Origin: an uncultured Eudoraea sp.
Lineage (GTDB): Bacteria > Bacteroidota > Bacteroidia > Flavobacteriales > Flavobacteriaceae
Assembly: GCF_947260015.1 (NCBI RefSeq)
Contig: NZ_CAMYOM010000008.1
Coordinates: 1 to 64,000 of the forward strand
Direction of reading: 5' to 3'
Length of the DNA: 64,000 nucleotides
Translations under genes and position numbers: made by a program
In this document: positions 57,176 through 64,000 of the stretch, one piece after another
Layout: each line of letters opens with the position of its first letter
How positions within the stretch are numbered: the stretch's first letter is position 1
The notes under the pieces: model-generated
What the model saw: the letters and a program-made list of their open reading frames with translations, nothing else
What the model was told of the DNA's origin: nothing
Database searches by the model: none

Positions 57176-57505
57176 TTAACAACAATCTCCTTTTGGAATG
57201 TTCTGGTCTAGAAACTGTATCATAACTTTTTTCATTTTAGTCCAATTATCGGCGTTGATACAGTAACAAACACTTGTTCCTTCAACCTTGCCTTTAATTA
57301 AACCCAAATGTTTTAATTCCTTAAGGTGTTGAGAAATAGTTGGTTGAGCAAGTCCGATTTCGTTTACCAAATCTCCGCATGCACAAGTGTCAATTTTGAA
57401 TAAATGCTGTAAAATTGCCACTCTTGCAGGATGCCCAAAAACTTTCGCAAATAAAGCAATTTCGTTTTGCAGGTCGGTAAACATTTCCGTTTTGGCTAAT
57501 CCCAT
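57176..57505 (-). CDS. arsR: ArsR/SmtB-type arsenic-responsive repressor
   Basis: This 109-residue winged-helix repressor has a sensor-site pair Cys41-x-Cys43 (TCACGD) in helix 3. Further C-terminal cysteines (CYC near residue 90 and CC at the end) could complete a three-cysteine arsenite site. The DNA-recognition helix is in LAQPTISQHLKELKHLGLI. It should repress the arsRC-acr3 operon from a site in its own upstream region. Confidence 0.9.
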   Translation of the reverse strand: MGLAKTEMFTDLQNEIALFAKVFGHPARVAILQHLFKIDTCACGDLVNEIGLAQPTISQHLKELKHLGLIKGKVEGTSVCYCINADNWTKMKKVMIQFLDQNIPKGDCC

Positions 57506-57663
57506 ATCGTTGATTTATTAGTTCATTGCAATATTACGATTAATATTCTAATACACTGTTTTTTGAGGATAAAGGCAGAAACAGGCCTTTTATTTTTTTG
57601 AGCTTTGGCTGTGTGGTTGGAAAAAATAAATGGGCTGTATGCGGGTTGGCTTTTCAGTTTGCA

Positions 57664-57729
57664 GGTAACTTTACGGGTATGTGGCGTGATTGACTGGTTT
57701 ACGCCATGATCTCATACCTATTGTTAACT
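57664..57729 (-). repeat. attC-like element 9
   Basis: Left GGTAACTTTACGGGTATGTG and right CTCATACCTATTGTTAACTG fold back on each other, with TGGCGT / ACGCCA in the stem and extra unpaired bases (66 bp). It bounds the ars cassette on its promoter side. Confidence 0.7.
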
Positions 57730-57760
57730 GCTGTTTTATTTCCATACATCTTATCTTCTC

Positions 57761-58141
57761 CTATTCATGAATCTTAATCCAGTCTATTGAGTTGTCGTCT
57801 GATAGTTTAATGACCAGTGTTTTAGTATGCAAAGGCCAAAATCCCAGACGTTTCTGAGTTATCATGTAGTATAGATGGCCTTCATTACTTCGGTCTGGCT
57901 CCCCAAGTAGCTCTAAAATTTCATCTTTATTTAGCGCCCTCAAGGTATCGTTGTAAACTAAGTCATTAAGCATTTGAGCTCTGTAAGGATAATCCGGGCC
58001 TTCATTAGCTCTCCACCGGGTTTTGTCAAATGTAATTTCGGCCACTGTCCCGCGGTCTGATAAGTCTGATTTTTCTTCCTTTTCAGTATTACAGGCTAAA
58101 CAACAAATGAGCAGTAATGGTATAAGAAATCTTATTCGCAT
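57761..58141 (-). CDS. Lipoprotein of unknown function
   Basis: This 126-residue protein has a lipoprotein signal (LIPLLLICCLACNTE) and a small mixed domain with NKDEILELLGEPDRSNEGHLYYMI. That ELLGEPD turn resembles BamE/SmpA-like lipoprotein domains, but the match is weak. It lies in its own cassette between attC-like elements 9 and 10. Confidence 0.62.
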   Translation of the reverse strand: MRIRFLIPLLLICCLACNTEKEEKSDLSDRGTVAEITFDKTRWRANEGPDYPYRAQMLNDLVYNDTLRALNKDEILELLGEPDRSNEGHLYYMITQKRLGFWPLHTKTLVIKLSDDNSIDWIKIHE

Positions 58142-58162
58142 AGGGATTTTATTATTTTATTA

Positions 58163-58297
58163 CAGCTAACGGACTTGTGTATGTGTAGTAGCCAGATTCA
58201 ACGCAAAAAGTTTTCAGTTCAGCACTGAAATTAGTATTAGGTTTATATTTTTGTTTTGTCACTATCTCCATTATTATTTAAATACATTGTTGTCCAC
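58163..58297 (-). repeat. attC-like element 10
   Basis: Left ACAGCTAACGGACTTGTGTATG and right AATACATTGTTGTCCAC are inverse-like (135 bp). The right half overlaps the last 24 bases of the YceI-like gene, so its C-terminus VDNNVFK and stop lie inside the element. Ending a gene inside the site is typical of cassette genes. Confidence 0.7.
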
Positions 58298-58924
58298 AGT
58301 TTTTAGATTAATGCTCAGTTCTATGTCATTATCCACTAATGTTTTATCGACTAAATTTCCTTCGTAAGCTATGTTCCATTGAAATCGGTCGAAAGTGAAT
58401 TTTGTCAAAAATGTATTGGCTTGATATGTGGCTCTAAACTCTATGTTCTTTGTCACATCTTTTAAAGTCAAATTTCCTGAAATCAATAAACTATCTGAAG
58501 ATATTTGATTGCTGTTTGTAATCTGAAATTCAGAAGTTGAAAACTTCTCCACGTCAAAAAAATCTGAACTTTTCAAATGTTCGTTAAGGTTTTTCCTTGG
58601 AATAGGCTCGTGTTCCGGGATATCTGTTACTCCGATTGTAGACATATCTACGATAAAATTACCACTTATTAACTTCCCCTTTTTAGTAATAAAATAACCA
58701 CTCTTTAACTTAATTTCTCCTTCGTGTTTTCCAGCACCACGCATTTTGGTTCCCTTCCAATGAACAGTTGATTTAGCAAGGTCAACTTTTATAGTGTCGC
58801 CTGTAAGTTTTGAAGTTTGCGTAATTTCCTCTGCTACAGTGGCTTTTGGAGCATCTGAATTGTGTTTGCCAATGCAAGACCAAAGAAGTAATGAAAACGT
58901 AAGAATTATAAAAACCTTATTCAT
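58274..58924 (-). CDS. YceI family lipoprotein
   Basis: This 216-residue protein has a lipoprotein signal (ILTFSLLLWSCIGKH). A YceI-like lipocalin domain follows, with AKSTVHWKGTKMRGAGKHEGEIKLKSG and GNLTLKDVTKNIEF. YceI proteins bind isoprenoid-like lipids in the periplasm. Its start overlaps the dioxygenase gene's end by 8 bases, so they form a two-gene cassette. Its last codons lie in attC-like element 10. Confidence 0.85.
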   Translation of the reverse strand: MNKVFIILTFSLLLWSCIGKHNSDAPKATVAEEITQTSKLTGDTIKVDLAKSTVHWKGTKMRGAGKHEGEIKLKSGYFITKKGKLISGNFIVDMSTIGVTDIPEHEPIPRKNLNEHLKSSDFFDVEKFSTSEFQITNSNQISSDSLLISGNLTLKDVTKNIEFRATYQANTFLTKFTFDRFQWNIAYEGNLVDKTLVDNDIELSINLKTVDNNVFK

Positions 58925-59546
58925 AGTTTGGAATGTTTAAGCCTAAAACGATATCTCTATTTAAGGTTAAAATACCATCTTCAAATTTTGGTTTTACAAT
59001 TCCTGAACCACCGCGTTTTTCCAAATTTTCTTTTTCTTCTTGCGTTAACAGCGGGTCATCATCGAACACAAATTCATCAAGGTAGTATTCATTCTTATTG
59101 GGTTCTTTTACTGTAATATGAATGTGTTCAGGTTCTATGCCGCCCGGATAAGCACCTGGTCTAAAGGTGAAAAACGTATATTTTCCTGTTTTGTCCGTTT
59201 TAATCCAACCGCGAATGTAGCCGTGTCTTTTCGCCCAGCCTTGCTCAGTACCTTTGGTGGCATAAATCCCGTTTCGGTCTGTTTGGTATATGTAGAGAAT
59301 TACATTCTCGGCAGGCGTTTTACCGTCTTTTTTAAATACAGTTCCTGTCAGTTTTAATTTGGGTTCAGTTTGATCATAATCAGGAAGAGTATCGGTTGGT
59401 AAAAGTTCCTTATCACCATACTCAAAGATAGCTTCACATCCTTCACAAGGTCCGCCTACAATTTTGTTCGAGTCATTTTTCCTGGTCTGTGATTGACAAG
59501 CTGTTATTGTGAGCATCAAAAACAGAATGGGCATATATATTTTCAT
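58917..59546 (-). CDS. Intradiol-dioxygenase-like exported protein
   Basis: This 209-residue protein (start ATG 59546, MKIYMPILFLML) has a lipoprotein-type signal ending LTITACQSQ. FFTFRPGAYPGGIEPEHIHITV matches the intradiol ring-cleavage dioxygenase iron site (one Tyr, two His; the other Tyr is probably in NGIYATKG). Exported homologues are common in Bacteroidota and aromatic substrates are unproven. The longer frame starting at 59588 reads into the attC-like element. The gene is followed at once by the YceI gene. Confidence 0.82.
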   Translation of the reverse strand: MKIYMPILFLMLTITACQSQTRKNDSNKIVGGPCEGCEAIFEYGDKELLPTDTLPDYDQTEPKLKLTGTVFKKDGKTPAENVILYIYQTDRNGIYATKGTEQGWAKRHGYIRGWIKTDKTGKYTFFTFRPGAYPGGIEPEHIHITVKEPNKNEYYLDEFVFDDDPLLTQEEKENLEKRGGSGIVKPKFEDGILTLNRDIVLGLNIPNYE

Positions 59547-59563
59547 TTTTGGTTCAAATTTTG

Positions 59564-59627
59564 GGTAACGGTTGGGCTGTAATTTCATTGCGCCTGCGAC
59601 GTGATGAAGTATAGCCTTTGTTACAAA
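59564..59627 (-). repeat. attC-like element 11
   Basis: Left GGTAACGGTTGGGCTGTAAT and right GAAGTATAGCCTTTGTTACA pair closely (64 bp), with loop TTGCGCCTGCGACGTG. It separates the SGNH hydrolase gene from the dioxygenase gene. Confidence 0.7.
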
Positions 59628-59635
59628 TACTTGTT

Positions 59636-60430
59636 TTAATTTTTGAATTCTTTAATTACCAATTCCGCTATTTGATTGTGGCAACTTGTCATTGGGTGCC
59701 ACTCATCGTACCATAGATACTCTCCCGGTTCAGGGAATTTGTAAGTTCCTTTCCAAGGGGTTTTATTAAATTGATTTTCATTTACTAAATCATTCATAAA
59801 TGTGTAGATATCTATGAAGTATATCTTTATATCCGGATGGGCTTTCACCAATCCGGTATCCTTATCAAAAAGCATACTGGCAAGTTCTGAATTAAACCTT
59901 TTGGTCAATTTTTTAACCGCTGGAATAAGATGATGATACTCCGTCTTTGGGCCATATCCAAGTGATATGGTAAGATCAAAATTATTGAAGATAACGAAGT
60001 GTTTTCCACCTTTAGCAATTAATTTATTAAGTCCGGTTTTAATATTCTTAACTGAATTTGACGGGTCATCTTTATTGTCCCAATAGTCGTTGACACCAAT
60101 CCAAACAGTAAACAATGTCTCGTCCGGATTTGTCGACATTTTATAGTGGTCTATTTGCCAATTAAAGCCCGACCAATCGAACCCAAGGAAATGACCGTCA
60201 TCTGTCCTGGCGCCCCCCCACGCCCTGTTGTCAACTTCTTGACTTTCCATCTTCTCCGCAAGATATTCGACCCATACATAACCATTCGTGTCGCGATTAA
60301 ACCCATGGCCATTTATGTATCCATTATCTGTGAAACTGTCACCAAAGGCCACTATATTTTTGAATTTTTGGCTACTCCCATTAATTGGAAAGAAGAAAAG
60401 GGATATAAATAGAAGGAGTAAAGTTCTCAT
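59636..60430 (-). CDS. SGNH/GDSL hydrolase
   Basis: This 264-residue secreted esterase-type enzyme has a signal peptide (LLLFISLFFFPINGSSQ). Block I is FGDSFTDNG, with Ser as nucleophile. The block III-like GVNDYWDN and C-terminal DEWHPM (Asp and His of the triad) are present. It probably hydrolyses esters on lipids or glycans. It lies in a cassette between element 11 and the half element at 60441. Confidence 0.85.
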   Translation of the reverse strand: MRTLLLLFISLFFFPINGSSQKFKNIVAFGDSFTDNGYINGHGFNRDTNGYVWVEYLAEKMESQEVDNRAWGGARTDDGHFLGFDWSGFNWQIDHYKMSTNPDETLFTVWIGVNDYWDNKDDPSNSVKNIKTGLNKLIAKGGKHFVIFNNFDLTISLGYGPKTEYHHLIPAVKKLTKRFNSELASMLFDKDTGLVKAHPDIKIYFIDIYTFMNDLVNENQFNKTPWKGTYKFPEPGEYLWYDEWHPMTSCHNQIAELVIKEFKN

Positions 60431-60440
60431 CTAATTTCTC

Positions 60441-60459
60441 TATAACGCTATTGTGAATG
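60441..60459 (-). repeat. Solo half of an attC-like element
   Basis: TATAACGCTATTGTGAATG resembles the left end of the family, but there is no matching right end in the gap of the next gene. The glycosidase stop begins at 60461, so the other half was lost or never present. Confidence 0.4.
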
Positions 60460-60460
60460 A

Positions 60461-62110
60461 TTATTTCCGACCAACTTCCTTGGCCCAATCACCTCTATAA
60501 ATTATTTTTTGGTCGTGAATTTTAAAAATGAACTTACCATATTTAACTGAAATTCCGGCAGATGCGTTTACAATCCAGCAATTATCAGGAATAATAAAGA
60601 AATTTTCAGAGGTAATTATCTTTTTATCCAATTGATCATTAATGGAAACTGATGCCTGTGGTCCTATTTCCCATCCGAGGTGGGTATTATAGCTTAACTT
60701 CAAATCACCAACAAATTCAAAATCTTCACTGGTCTCTATTTTGGTTTTGATGCTCGCTATTTTTCCTTCATTTAAATCTTCTCCGGGAGTCACTTCAATG
60801 GTTAATCCAGGCAATTCGAAAGCTGTTTTTGACGCCAGAATATTGATAGATTCGTTTTTAATAATTTTATTGTCATTATCGTAAAATTCGAAAGCAAGTT
60901 CCATATCCTCTATTCCAACAGGGTCAATTGTCAATTGATCGGCAAAATAGCCTTCGCTTGTTATGTTTTTAGTGTAAATAACTTTATCACGAAATTTCAC
61001 AACAACTTTTTTTACATCCTTGTCATTAAAAAGCTCTAAAGGTATTTTAGTATTGGTATGCAATGATTTGTTTTTTGGACTTATTATCAGCCCTTTCATA
61101 TAATCTCGCATTGCAAACCAAACCGGACGGGGCGAACCAAATTTGTCGTTCAAATCGCTATAGCCCCAGAAACCAAACCATTCTTCGGGTTGCTCTAAAC
61201 TATGATCACTTTTTGAGCCACCTTTCCACCAACCATCGGCATAATAAAATGGACACATACCCACAGCGCCGGCATCAATAAGGTCTCGATAATTCGAGAT
61301 AAGCCCATCGCTTTGTTGTTTTAGGGTGTTCGAACCATAACGGCCATTGCCTCCTTCTGGCGAAACTGAATATCCAAATTCGGTAGTTATAAACGGTTTG
61401 TCTAATCCGTTTAATTCATTTAAACCTTTAATATAATCTTTAAAACCCATTGTTGCTGTTTGACCCTCATTGTGGTCATAACAATTGTAGGCATAAACAT
61501 CAAATAAACTTTCATCCATAAAGTCGCTAATCATAGCATTTGCCGAAAGTGTTACCGGAATTCCGGGATGTTCTTTATGAATAATATCTATTAGGGTTTT
61601 CATCAGGTCAACAAATGCCTTGCCTGTAACTTGATAGATATGATCTGTTTGAGGTTCATTGATAACCAGATAAGTAATTATACAATCATATTTTTTTGCA
61701 TAGTTCAAAACTCTTTTCAACTCTATCTCGCTCTCTTTCACAAATTCAGGATCGCCATAATCTTCTTCGGGCTTAATATCTATACCCATGATAAGTTTCA
61801 AACCCGATTCTTGTACGAGTTTCAATTGAGCTTCAGAATATTGGCTCCAGGTTCTAATAGTATTGTAACCACCTTCTTTAATCTTTTCCAGATCAAATTT
61901 CATTAATTCCAGTTCATCTTTTTTTGCATCCTTATAAGGGTGTTGGCCTGGACGAGCACCAATTTCATAACCGATTGCCTTTATAAAGTACTTCTGTCCG
62001 TTAAGGTGGTACCAATTGTCTTTTAATTCAATTTTCGTTTTAGATTGAGAATATCCGGAGATATCTATAACAAGAAACAAGATGATTGTTAATACTAAAT
62101 TTAGTTTCAT
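60461..62110 (-). CDS. Clan A glycoside hydrolase (GH2/GH5-type TIM barrel)
   Basis: This 549-residue exported enzyme (start ATG 62110, signal LVLTIILFLVIDISG) has a barrel with the acid/base motif INEP (about residue 151, ITYLVINEPQTD) and the nucleophile motif TTEFGYS (about residue 243). A beta-sandwich C-terminal region follows. Such enzymes cleave beta-linked glycans. The longer upstream frame from 62185 is encoded by attC-like element 12, so it is not used. Confidence 0.82.
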   Translation of the reverse strand: MKLNLVLTIILFLVIDISGYSQSKTKIELKDNWYHLNGQKYFIKAIGYEIGARPGQHPYKDAKKDELELMKFDLEKIKEGGYNTIRTWSQYSEAQLKLVQESGLKLIMGIDIKPEEDYGDPEFVKESEIELKRVLNYAKKYDCIITYLVINEPQTDHIYQVTGKAFVDLMKTLIDIIHKEHPGIPVTLSANAMISDFMDESLFDVYAYNCYDHNEGQTATMGFKDYIKGLNELNGLDKPFITTEFGYSVSPEGGNGRYGSNTLKQQSDGLISNYRDLIDAGAVGMCPFYYADGWWKGGSKSDHSLEQPEEWFGFWGYSDLNDKFGSPRPVWFAMRDYMKGLIISPKNKSLHTNTKIPLELFNDKDVKKVVVKFRDKVIYTKNITSEGYFADQLTIDPVGIEDMELAFEFYDNDNKIIKNESINILASKTAFELPGLTIEVTPGEDLNEGKIASIKTKIETSEDFEFVGDLKLSYNTHLGWEIGPQASVSINDQLDKKIITSENFFIIPDNCWIVNASAGISVKYGKFIFKIHDQKIIYRGDWAKEVGRK

Positions 62111-62131
62111 ATACTTCTTTTTTTTGTGTTG

Positions 62132-62202
62132 CACACAACTTCTCGTGTATGTGGCGCGGCAGGCTTTTGCCCTACATGAAGACATATACTATGTTAGTCA
62201 CT
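62132..62202 (-). repeat. attC-like element 12
   Basis: Left CACACAACTTCTCGTGTATG and right ATATACTATGTTAGTCAC pair, with GGCAGGCTTTTGCCC in the loop (71 bp). The right end lies within the C-terminal codons (KVSD) and the stop of the GyrI-like gene at 62194. Confidence 0.65.
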
Positions 62203-62685
62203 GACTTTATTTTTCAATTTAATTGGTATCCATATTTCTTGTTCTGCACCAGGTACCTTTTGCTGGTATTTTTCTCCTAAAACATCAAAATGAGGTCTGT
62301 CATCCACTATAAAGTCAGAGTTTGGCAACCATTTCGTAAAAATGTACTGGAATATGTTATTATCAGTGTATATTCCTTTTTGTGTAAAAACCGCATATTT
62401 CCCACCTTCTAAAATAAAAGCCTCCATTTCATTTGGAACATTCTCTATGTCTGATACCTCTACTAATGCCCATTTAGTAAAATAATTCGAAGGATTAAAA
62501 TTCAAATAATAGTCTTTGGGATAAACTATCAAATCCAAAACATCATTATTTATTGAATTTAGTATTTCTTTTCTTCTTGGCATAAATGTACTAAACAATT
62601 TGAAAGTTTTGTTTTCCGCCAAGGACATTGAAACAAACATTCCAACTAGTTTTCTCTCTTTTAAAATTTTAATTCGCGGTTCCAC
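62194..62685 (-). CDS. GyrI-like small-molecule-binding protein
   Basis: This 163-residue protein corresponds to the effector-binding domain of AraC/GyrI-type regulators. The start MEPRIKILKERKLVGMFVSM and FMPRRKEILNSI are characteristic, and GAEQEIWIPIKLK is the C-terminal strand. It has no DNA-binding domain. It may sequester a ligand. Its stop and last codons fall in attC-like element 12. Confidence 0.82.
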   Translation of the reverse strand: MEPRIKILKERKLVGMFVSMSLAENKTFKLFSTFMPRRKEILNSINNDVLDLIVYPKDYYLNFNPSNYFTKWALVEVSDIENVPNEMEAFILEGGKYAVFTQKGIYTDNNIFQYIFTKWLPNSDFIVDDRPHFDVLGEKYQQKVPGAEQEIWIPIKLKNKVSD

Positions 62686-62768
62686 AAATTTACTTTATTA
62701 GTTTCTGTCAATTTACATTTTTAAGTAAGAGCTTATCTATTCAGATTCATTTTCTTTTACTTTGTTTG

Positions 62769-62924
62769 CCGCCAACGTTTTTTGTATGATTTGCCGCAGT
62801 GTCAAACAAGTAACAAATTGGAGTGACACGAGCGATGCGAACTTGCGAAGTAATTTACACTAATGAAATTCCGCTGCAACCTGCCTGCCGGCAGGCAGGT
62901 TAATTATGCACCCTGTTGGAGGTT
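62769..62924 (-). repeat. attC-like element 13 with REP-like palindrome
   Basis: Left GCCGCCAACGTTTTTTGTATG and right TATGCACCCTGTTGGAGG are inverse-like (156 bp). It contains a perfect 22-bp palindrome at 62879-62900 (arms of 11, ACCTGCCTGCC then its complement). The element separates the SRPBCC and GyrI-like genes. Confidence 0.65.
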
Positions 62925-62963
62925 GTTTACTTTTTTAATTTATTTTCTTTTTTAGCCTGAATT

Positions 62964-63404
62964 TTATTGTCTTTCAGCAAATTCTTTAAATTGCTTAAGC
63001 CATTTTTCAGCTGGTTTTCGATACATGCTTGGAAATAAAAGTGAAATCAGTTTTGGTATAACCCAATTTATACGAGTGTACTCGTATTCGAATTCATATT
63101 TGGTTTTATTCTCATTGAGAGCGACAAAATTACATTTCATTGTGTTATCCATATGTTTATGGTGATAACTAGCCTCAAACGAATGGGGGAGAGCATTTTT
63201 GGTTATTGTCTCGACCAGCTCCATTTTGTGCTTTCCGTGTTTGTAAAACATTTTGGACACAGCACCAACTTCACCCTTCTTTCCACTGATCAATTCTTTT
63301 TTAACAAATCCATCTTGATATTCTTTTAGGTTCTCCGGATTAGCAAAAAGTGTAGCTACTTTATTTAAAGGCTGATTAATCTCAATAGAACCTTTATGTT
63401 TCAT
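62964..63404 (-). CDS. SRPBCC (START-like) protein
   Basis: This 146-residue protein has the START-like ligand-binding pattern (INQPLNKVATLFANPENLKEY, KYEFEYEYTRINWV), with no catalytic signature. It probably binds a hydrophobic molecule. It is bounded by attC-like elements 13 and 14. Confidence 0.75.
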   Translation of the reverse strand: MKHKGSIEINQPLNKVATLFANPENLKEYQDGFVKKELISGKKGEVGAVSKMFYKHGKHKMELVETITKNALPHSFEASYHHKHMDNTMKCNFVALNENKTKYEFEYEYTRINWVIPKLISLLFPSMYRKPAEKWLKQFKEFAERQ

Positions 63405-63448
63405 TTTGATTTAGTTTAAATAATTTCGGAATAAGTTAATAAAATTAC

Positions 63449-63546
63449 TTCCAACGGGTTCGTATATGAAAAGTAACAAATTTATGTGGGTTATTTTTCA
63501 GATTAAAATAAAGTTAGGAGAAAAGAAGCATACTTAAAGTTTAGCT
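63449..63546 (-). repeat. attC-like element 14 (degenerate right end)
   Basis: Left TTCCAACGGGTTCGTATATG is a good family match, while the right end near CATACTTAAAGTTTAGC is poor. It lies 13 bases from the truncated GLPGLI stop. It may be an old site. Confidence 0.4.
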
Positions 63547-63559
63547 CTTTCCTATTAAA

Positions 63560-63835
63560 TTAATTCATCAATAACCCCAATTTTTTGGTTATCATCCAAT
63601 CATGCTCTGCTTTGTACATGGACTCTTCATTGTTAAAAAATAAAAGAAAATTTATGGGTACAGCATCTTTCCTATTTTTGATTTCCAAATATTCTAAGTC
63701 TGGTGGCATCACCACATCATTTTTAATATATGAATCAGTTATTATTGCCTGATAAGTAATCTTACCCTTCAAAGTTTGAGAATAAGAAAAATTAAAGAAT
63801 ACTATAATTACAAATACTCCAAAAATCTTTTTCAT
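63560..63835 (-). pseudogene. Truncated GLPGLI family protein
   Basis: The gene starts at ATG 63835 (signal KIFGVFVIIVFFNFSYSQ) and has the family-like domain start LKGKITYQAIITDSY and NFLLFFNNEESMYKAEHDW. It stops after 91 residues at WMITKKLGLLMN. Full GLPGLI proteins are about 200-280 residues, so roughly the last two thirds are missing. The ATG at 63856 would add seven residues. A truncated cassette gene is the simplest reading. Confidence 0.7.
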
Positions 63836-63873
63836 TTTAGTCAGTGTGCTATTCATATTTATTTGGTCTTATT

Positions 63874-63995
63874 GCAGCTAAGGTATTTGTGTATGATTTG
63901 TTCGGAAAATTTGATTTGAATTTGCCTAGTAGTGAATATACGAAAATGTAGAAATTGTTCCTTGTCTTAACTAACAACTGCATGCGTTGTAGCCA
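63874..63995 (-). repeat. attC-like element 15
   Basis: Left GCAGCTAAGGTATTTGTGTATG and right GCATGCGTTGTAGCC are inverse-like (122 bp). It reaches the window edge, so the array continues to the right. Confidence 0.65.
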
Positions 63996-64000
63996 GAGTA

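Larger units (their letters stand above)
45322..64000 (-). mobile_element. Candidate integron-type gene-cassette array lacking an integrase in view
   Basis: About sixteen imperfect inverted-repeat elements of 64-173 bp each follow a gene or small operon, all oriented alike on the minus strand. Each element opens with a YAACG-like sequence then TTGTGTATG and closes with ATACnnTGTTG-like bases, the inverse. Central parts differ. Ends match the attC core logic (AAC at one end, GTTR at the other). Genes between them are unrelated to each other. No tyrosine recombinase is seen, so this would be a cluster of sites without integrase if correct. It continues beyond the right edge. Confidence 0.6.

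Overview
The window looks like a chromosomal segment of a marine-type Flavobacteriaceae bacterium (phylum Bacteroidota). The base composition is AT-rich and there are no tRNA, rRNA, CRISPR or insertion-sequence genes. Most gene families are typical of this group: a DUF6090 protein, a DUF2490 barrel, a GLPGLI-type protein, many secreted lipoproteins and the CbpA/CbpM chaperone pair. Several promoters fit the Bacteroidota -7 pattern TAnnTTTG. Apart from the first gene, the squalene epoxidase block and katG, nearly everything is on the minus strand.

Region 1 (1 to about 18.7 kb) holds a COG2403/cyclic-2,3-diphosphoglycerate-synthetase-like GTPase, a serine hydrolase, an MscS channel, CbpM/CbpA, an M81 (MlrC-like) lipoprotein, several small membrane proteins, a quinone-oxidoreductase-like MDR enzyme, a methyltransferase and a 1000-residue BNR-repeat protein. 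Two promoters here, at the GTPase gene and at an unlisted 58-codon membrane protein gene, share the 14-bp dyad ATGAC-N4-ATCAT centred exactly 33 bp upstream of a TAnnTTT-type -7 box. This looks like a Crp/Fnr-class activator regulon.

Region 2 (18.7 to 23.4 kb) is a compact sterol module: an oxidosqualene cyclase (motif SDCTAE) diverges from a squalene epoxidase, with a short membrane ORF overlapping the epoxidase start. Active-site positions that decide cyclase product read Asn and Val, which point to lanosterol or parkeol rather than cycloartenol.

Region 3 (23.4 to 45.3 kb) is ordinary housekeeping and periphery: a class II amidotransferase, an orphan PqqB-like hydrolase directly abutting a rhodanese, a DUF885 protein, a zinc alcohol dehydrogenase, a second MDR enzyme, a lysoplasmalogenase, penicillin acylase, KatG with an OxyR-like ATAG-N7-CTAT site, a bestrophin-like protein and a GT39 glycosyltransferase.

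Region 4 (45.3 kb to the end) is the most unusual part. About sixteen intergenic elements of 64 to 173 bp sit one after almost every gene or small operon. Each begins with a sequence like YAACGnnTTGTGTATG and ends with its imperfect inverse, ATACnnTGTTGYC. All genes lie in one orientation, stop codons fall beside or inside the elements, and neighbours are unrelated: an M1 peptidase, a GMC oxidoreductase pair, an acetyltransferase, an arsRC-acr3 operon, a YceI/dioxygenase pair, an SGNH hydrolase, a glycosidase, a GyrI-like protein and an SRPBCC protein. Broken genes are also present. This is the architecture of an integron gene-cassette array (attC-like sites), but no integrase is seen in the window. 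A decayed AraC-tail fusion and a truncated GLPGLI gene are the visible scars of turnover.
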